From NCBI GenBank assembly GCA_017394925.1, contig JAFPWQ010000251.1:1-5356 (forward strand): 5,356 bases of DNA, read 5' to 3'. The stretch is from Synergistaceae bacterium. Its GTDB lineage: Bacteria > Synergistota > Synergistia > Synergistales > Aminobacteriaceae. Below the pieces are notes generated by a model that was given only the letters and a program-made list of their open reading frames with translations, was not told the origin of the DNA and searched no databases. The position numbers and the translations under genes were made by a program. Positions 4,127 through 5,356 of this stretch are shown here, piece after piece. Each line of letters begins with the position of its first letter. Positions within the stretch are counted from its first letter, which is position 1.

Positions 4127-5356
4127 TTGAACAACGCAAACGTCTTTCTCGAACGTGAACCCGTAAGCAAATTAATGCTGAAGTATTCAATCCCTCTTAT
4201 TATTTCTCTCTTAGTTGCAGCTCTCTATAATATAGTAGACCAGATATTTATTGCCAATGCTGATTACTTAGGCTCAAACGGAAATGCCGCCAACAATGTA
4301 GTATTCCCCATGACAGTTATAGCTCTCGCATTCACACTCTTAATCGGGGATGGTGTATGTGCATTCGTGAGCATGAGTTTAGGCGCAAGAGATTCAAAGC
4401 GTGCAGGCGATGCTGTCGGAAGTGCGGCGTTACTCTCTTCAACAATGGGAATAGTGATTGCGATTCTGTATTATATTTTCCGTGAAGAACTATTAACCTT
4501 CTTCGGAGGACGCATTAACGATGAGACATTCAGATTATCGCTTGAGTATTTCACGTTCATAATTCCTGGAATACCGTTTTATGTTTTCGGTCAGGCCATG
4601 AACCCGGTAATCTCTGCTGACGGAAGCCCGAATTACGTCATGTTCTCAACGTTAATGGGAGCAGGCATAAATATTATTCTTGACCCGTTATTCATATTCG
4701 GCTTTCACTGGGGAATGACGGGTGCAGCACTCGCCACGATAATGGGACAAATATTTACAGCGTTCATGTCATTGCTATACATCACACGAAAGATGAAAGC
4801 AGTTACTTTTACACGCGCGAATCTGAAATATAATCCTGCTGTCATGAAAAGATATTTGCCTCTTGGAATGTGCAGTTTCTTATCGCAGATTTCACTCGTA
4901 ATCAGTGTAGCCTCAGTGAACGTTATGATTAAGACCTACGGAGCATTAGATCCTGTATTCGGTCAGCCGGAGTACTCGCAGATTCCAATGGCAGTAATCG
5001 GAATCGTAATTAAGTTCTTCCAGATTGTAATCTCAATCGTTGTCGGCTTATCCGCAAGCTGTACGCCCATTACCGGCTATAATCTCGGTGCAGGCCATTA
5101 CGGAAGGGTTAAGAGATTGTTTACGCTTCTGTTAGCATGTGAGACGGTTATAGGCTGTGTGTCATTCATTATTGTAGAGTTCTTCCCGATGTACATCGCT
5201 GAATTGTTCGGTGCATCAGGCGAGAGCGTTCACTATATGAATTTCACAGTACGATGTTTCAGAGTGTATTTATGCATGATAGTATTCGCATGTGTGAATA
5301 AGGCGGCATTCATATTCATTCAGGCAATGGGAAGACCATATATTTCTGCTGGATTA
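4127..5356 (+). CDS. MATE-family efflux transporter, N-terminal part
   Basis: This is an open frame of 410 codons to the right edge; the family is usually about 450-460 residues, so perhaps the last tenth is missing. It is a polytopic inner-membrane protein with roughly ten hydrophobic segments visible. The N-terminus after the first ten residues reads as the typical MATE first helix, with Asp38 in YNIVDQIFIA at the place of the conserved acidic residue of that helix. Further family hallmarks are the Gly-Asp-Gly segment near residue 75, Asp165-Gly-Ser-Pro-Asn, and the Asn182...Leu-Asp186-Pro segment. The second half starts near residue 243. MATE proteins export drugs or other cationic and metabolic compounds using a Na+ or H+ gradient. 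The layout resembles the MepA/DinF-like bacterial branch, but the substrate cannot be read from sequence. The start is TTG with GAAGGTGA upstream. The leader contains a terminator-like hairpin, which suggests regulated read-through. Confidence 0.92.
   Translation, partial: MNNANVFLEREPVSKLMLKYSIPLIISLLVAALYNIVDQIFIANADYLGSNGNAANNVVFPMTVIALAFTLLIGDGVCAFVSMSLGARDSKRAGDAVGSAALLSSTMGIVIAILYYIFREELLTFFGGRINDETFRLSLEYFTFIIPGIPFYVFGQAMNPVISADGSPNYVMFSTLMGAGINIILDPLFIFGFHWGMTGAALATIMGQIFTAFMSLLYITRKMKAVTFTRANLKYNPAVMKRYLPLGMCSFLSQISLVISVASVNVMIKTYGALDPVFGQPEYSQIPMAVIGIVIKFFQIVISIVVGLSASCTPITGYNLGAGHYGRVKRLFTLLLACETVIGCVSFIIVEFFPMYIAELFGASGESVHYMNFTVRCFRVYLCMIVFACVNKAAFIFIQAMGRPYISAGL

Overview
The window reads as chromosomal DNA of a moderately AT-rich bacterium. 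The best clue to its identity is the C-terminus of the large peptidase: a Pro/Glu/Thr linker, then Ser-Ser-Gly-Gly-Gly-Cys-Asn, one hydrophobic stretch and a basic end. This is the pattern of the Synergist-CTERM sorting domain, so I infer a member of the Synergistota, probably host- or gut-associated. No mobile element, CRISPR array, rRNA or tRNA was seen.

Layout. (1) 1-918, minus strand: the N-terminal 306 residues of an exported PQQ-type beta-propeller protein, cut by the window edge. (2) 919-1026: a short gap with an intrinsic terminator for the next gene and a possible promoter for the propeller gene. (3) 1027-3585, minus strand: a complete 852-residue secreted papain-family (C1A) cysteine peptidase with a lectin-like domain, a beta-rich region, an acidic/proline linker and the sorting tail. 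(4) 3586-3762: its upstream region, with a 12-T tract, a pair of 10-nt direct repeats and the terminator of the next gene. (5) 3763-3954, minus strand: a lysine-free 63-residue protein of unknown function with its own ribosome-binding site and terminator. (6) 3955-4126: a divergent intergenic region with an extended -10 promoter on the plus strand, followed by a terminator-like hairpin in the leader of the next gene. (7) 4127-5356, plus strand: the first 410 residues of a MATE-family efflux transporter, probably starting at TTG and cut by the window edge.

The three minus-strand genes are co-directional, but the peptidase and the small gene each end in a terminator, so they look mainly like separate units. 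The propeller protein and the peptidase are both exported and could act in the same cell-surface compartment. Nothing in the sequence ties the small protein or the transporter to them. The most interesting item is the leader of the transporter gene, which could be an attenuator or riboswitch, or a separate small RNA of about 55 nt. I did not find a clearly new multi-gene system.
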